A stretch of 64,000 nucleotides of DNA from Sthenelais limicola (Eukaryota; Annelida; Polychaeta; Phyllodocida; Sigalionidae), in the NCBI GenBank assembly GCA_942159475.1, contig OW804097.1, positions 3,804,685 to 3,868,684 of the forward strand, written 5' to 3'. The notes beneath the pieces are model-generated. The model ran no database searches and was not told the origin of the DNA. It was given only the letters and a program-made list of their open reading frames with translations. Positions 63,431 to 64,000 of this stretch are shown one piece after another. Each line of letters starts with the position of its first letter. Position 1 is the stretch's first letter. The position numbers and the translations under genes were made by a program.

Positions 63431-64000
63431 GTCTGTATTGGTATACACATGTATATTATTCATCCCTTCCAGTGTGCAACATAGTGAATTGGGAGACCAG
63501 AGACCGTCGATCTCTGCCAAATTGCACAGATACATTTTCACGCACTAAGTACTTTGAACTGCCAAACAGTGGAAACCAACAGGATTTTACAGACACTGCA
63601 AAAAGGGGGGTAATAGTGATTAAAAAAATAACCCAGAATACGAAAAGTTGAGACAAGATAATTTTATCACTTGTTCATTTCACTGTAGAGACTGACAGAA
63701 ATTCAATGGAGACCTGGGCGTCGGTCTCTGGGTTATGTTGCACACTGCCCTGGCCCTATATCTGGTCTTATCAATAATAGAGTACCATGTTATAAAACTT
63801 CAAGCAAACATTTCAGAAATAGCATAAACCCACCAAAAGTAAAGCTAAAGTAAAATTGTAATGATTTTGATTATGTAACTTAATTAATTTTATCATAGGA
63901 ATTTCAGTTTTTAAATCTGCACTTGTATAGAGGCCATCTCCAACCTCAGACAATATATTCTTTACTCTTTGAATTCAAGTGAGGAGGGACAAAACAAAGT
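63431..64000. other. start of intron 33, nothing recognised
   Basis: AT-rich sequence with a fragment of dispersed repeat F near 63,540. No further exon of the family found before the window ends. Confidence 0.6.

Overview
This is animal nuclear DNA, most likely from a marine invertebrate. It is intron-rich, AT-leaning, and full of non-LTR retrotransposon remnants, small inverted-repeat elements and minisatellites. I cannot fix the phylum. The gene is close in domain order to vertebrate PARP4. Minisatellites that straddle exon borders have, as I recall, been described in amphioxus ('mirage' minisatellites at Adh), which makes a cephalochordate one candidate. A mollusc or other lophotrochozoan is not excluded.

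Layout. From 1 to about 10.7 kb no host gene is recognisable. The region holds inverted-repeat elements, a tRNA-derived SINE head, a 338-bp tandem duplication, and a minus-strand LINE (6.24-9.2 kb) with a second LINE 3' end inserted into it, flanked by a 14-bp target-site duplication. From 10.7 to 11.3 kb lies a CpG-rich candidate promoter with a possible 5' UTR exon. From 13,489 to the right edge lies one plus-strand gene, a PARP4 (vault poly-ADP-ribose polymerase) orthologue. I traced 33 coding exons by splice sites, and reading phase agrees at all 32 junctions. They add up to about 3,354 codons, and the last exon(s) lie beyond the window.

The protein runs: BRCT; linker; PARP regulatory helices; ADP-ribosyltransferase fold with an H-Y-E triad; VIT; von Willebrand A with MIDAS; the conserved post-vWA segment; a Ser/Glu-rich acidic stretch; a segment clearly homologous to the C-terminal half of 14-3-3 proteins; an exon of 5.35 kb coding Gly/Arg, poly-Gln and more than 100 FG dipeptides like an FG nucleoporin; and finally the MVP (vault) interaction domain. 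Human PARP4 is 1,724 residues and has no 14-3-3 segment that I know of. The 14-3-3 segment and the huge FG exon are the main novelties.

The second striking feature is that at least ten minisatellites sit on or beside exon borders of this one gene, most of them copying a splice site. Examples are 30 copies of the exon 3 donor, 12 copies of the exon 6 acceptor, about 59 of the exon 16 donor, 15 of the exon 25 donor, and about 55 acceptor-like units before exon 31. Some arrays stay open in the coding frame and some carry a stop at once, so they should differ in what they do to the mRNA. An HSP70 substrate-binding-domain fragment, itself internally duplicated, lies in the intron between the first two 14-3-3 exons.
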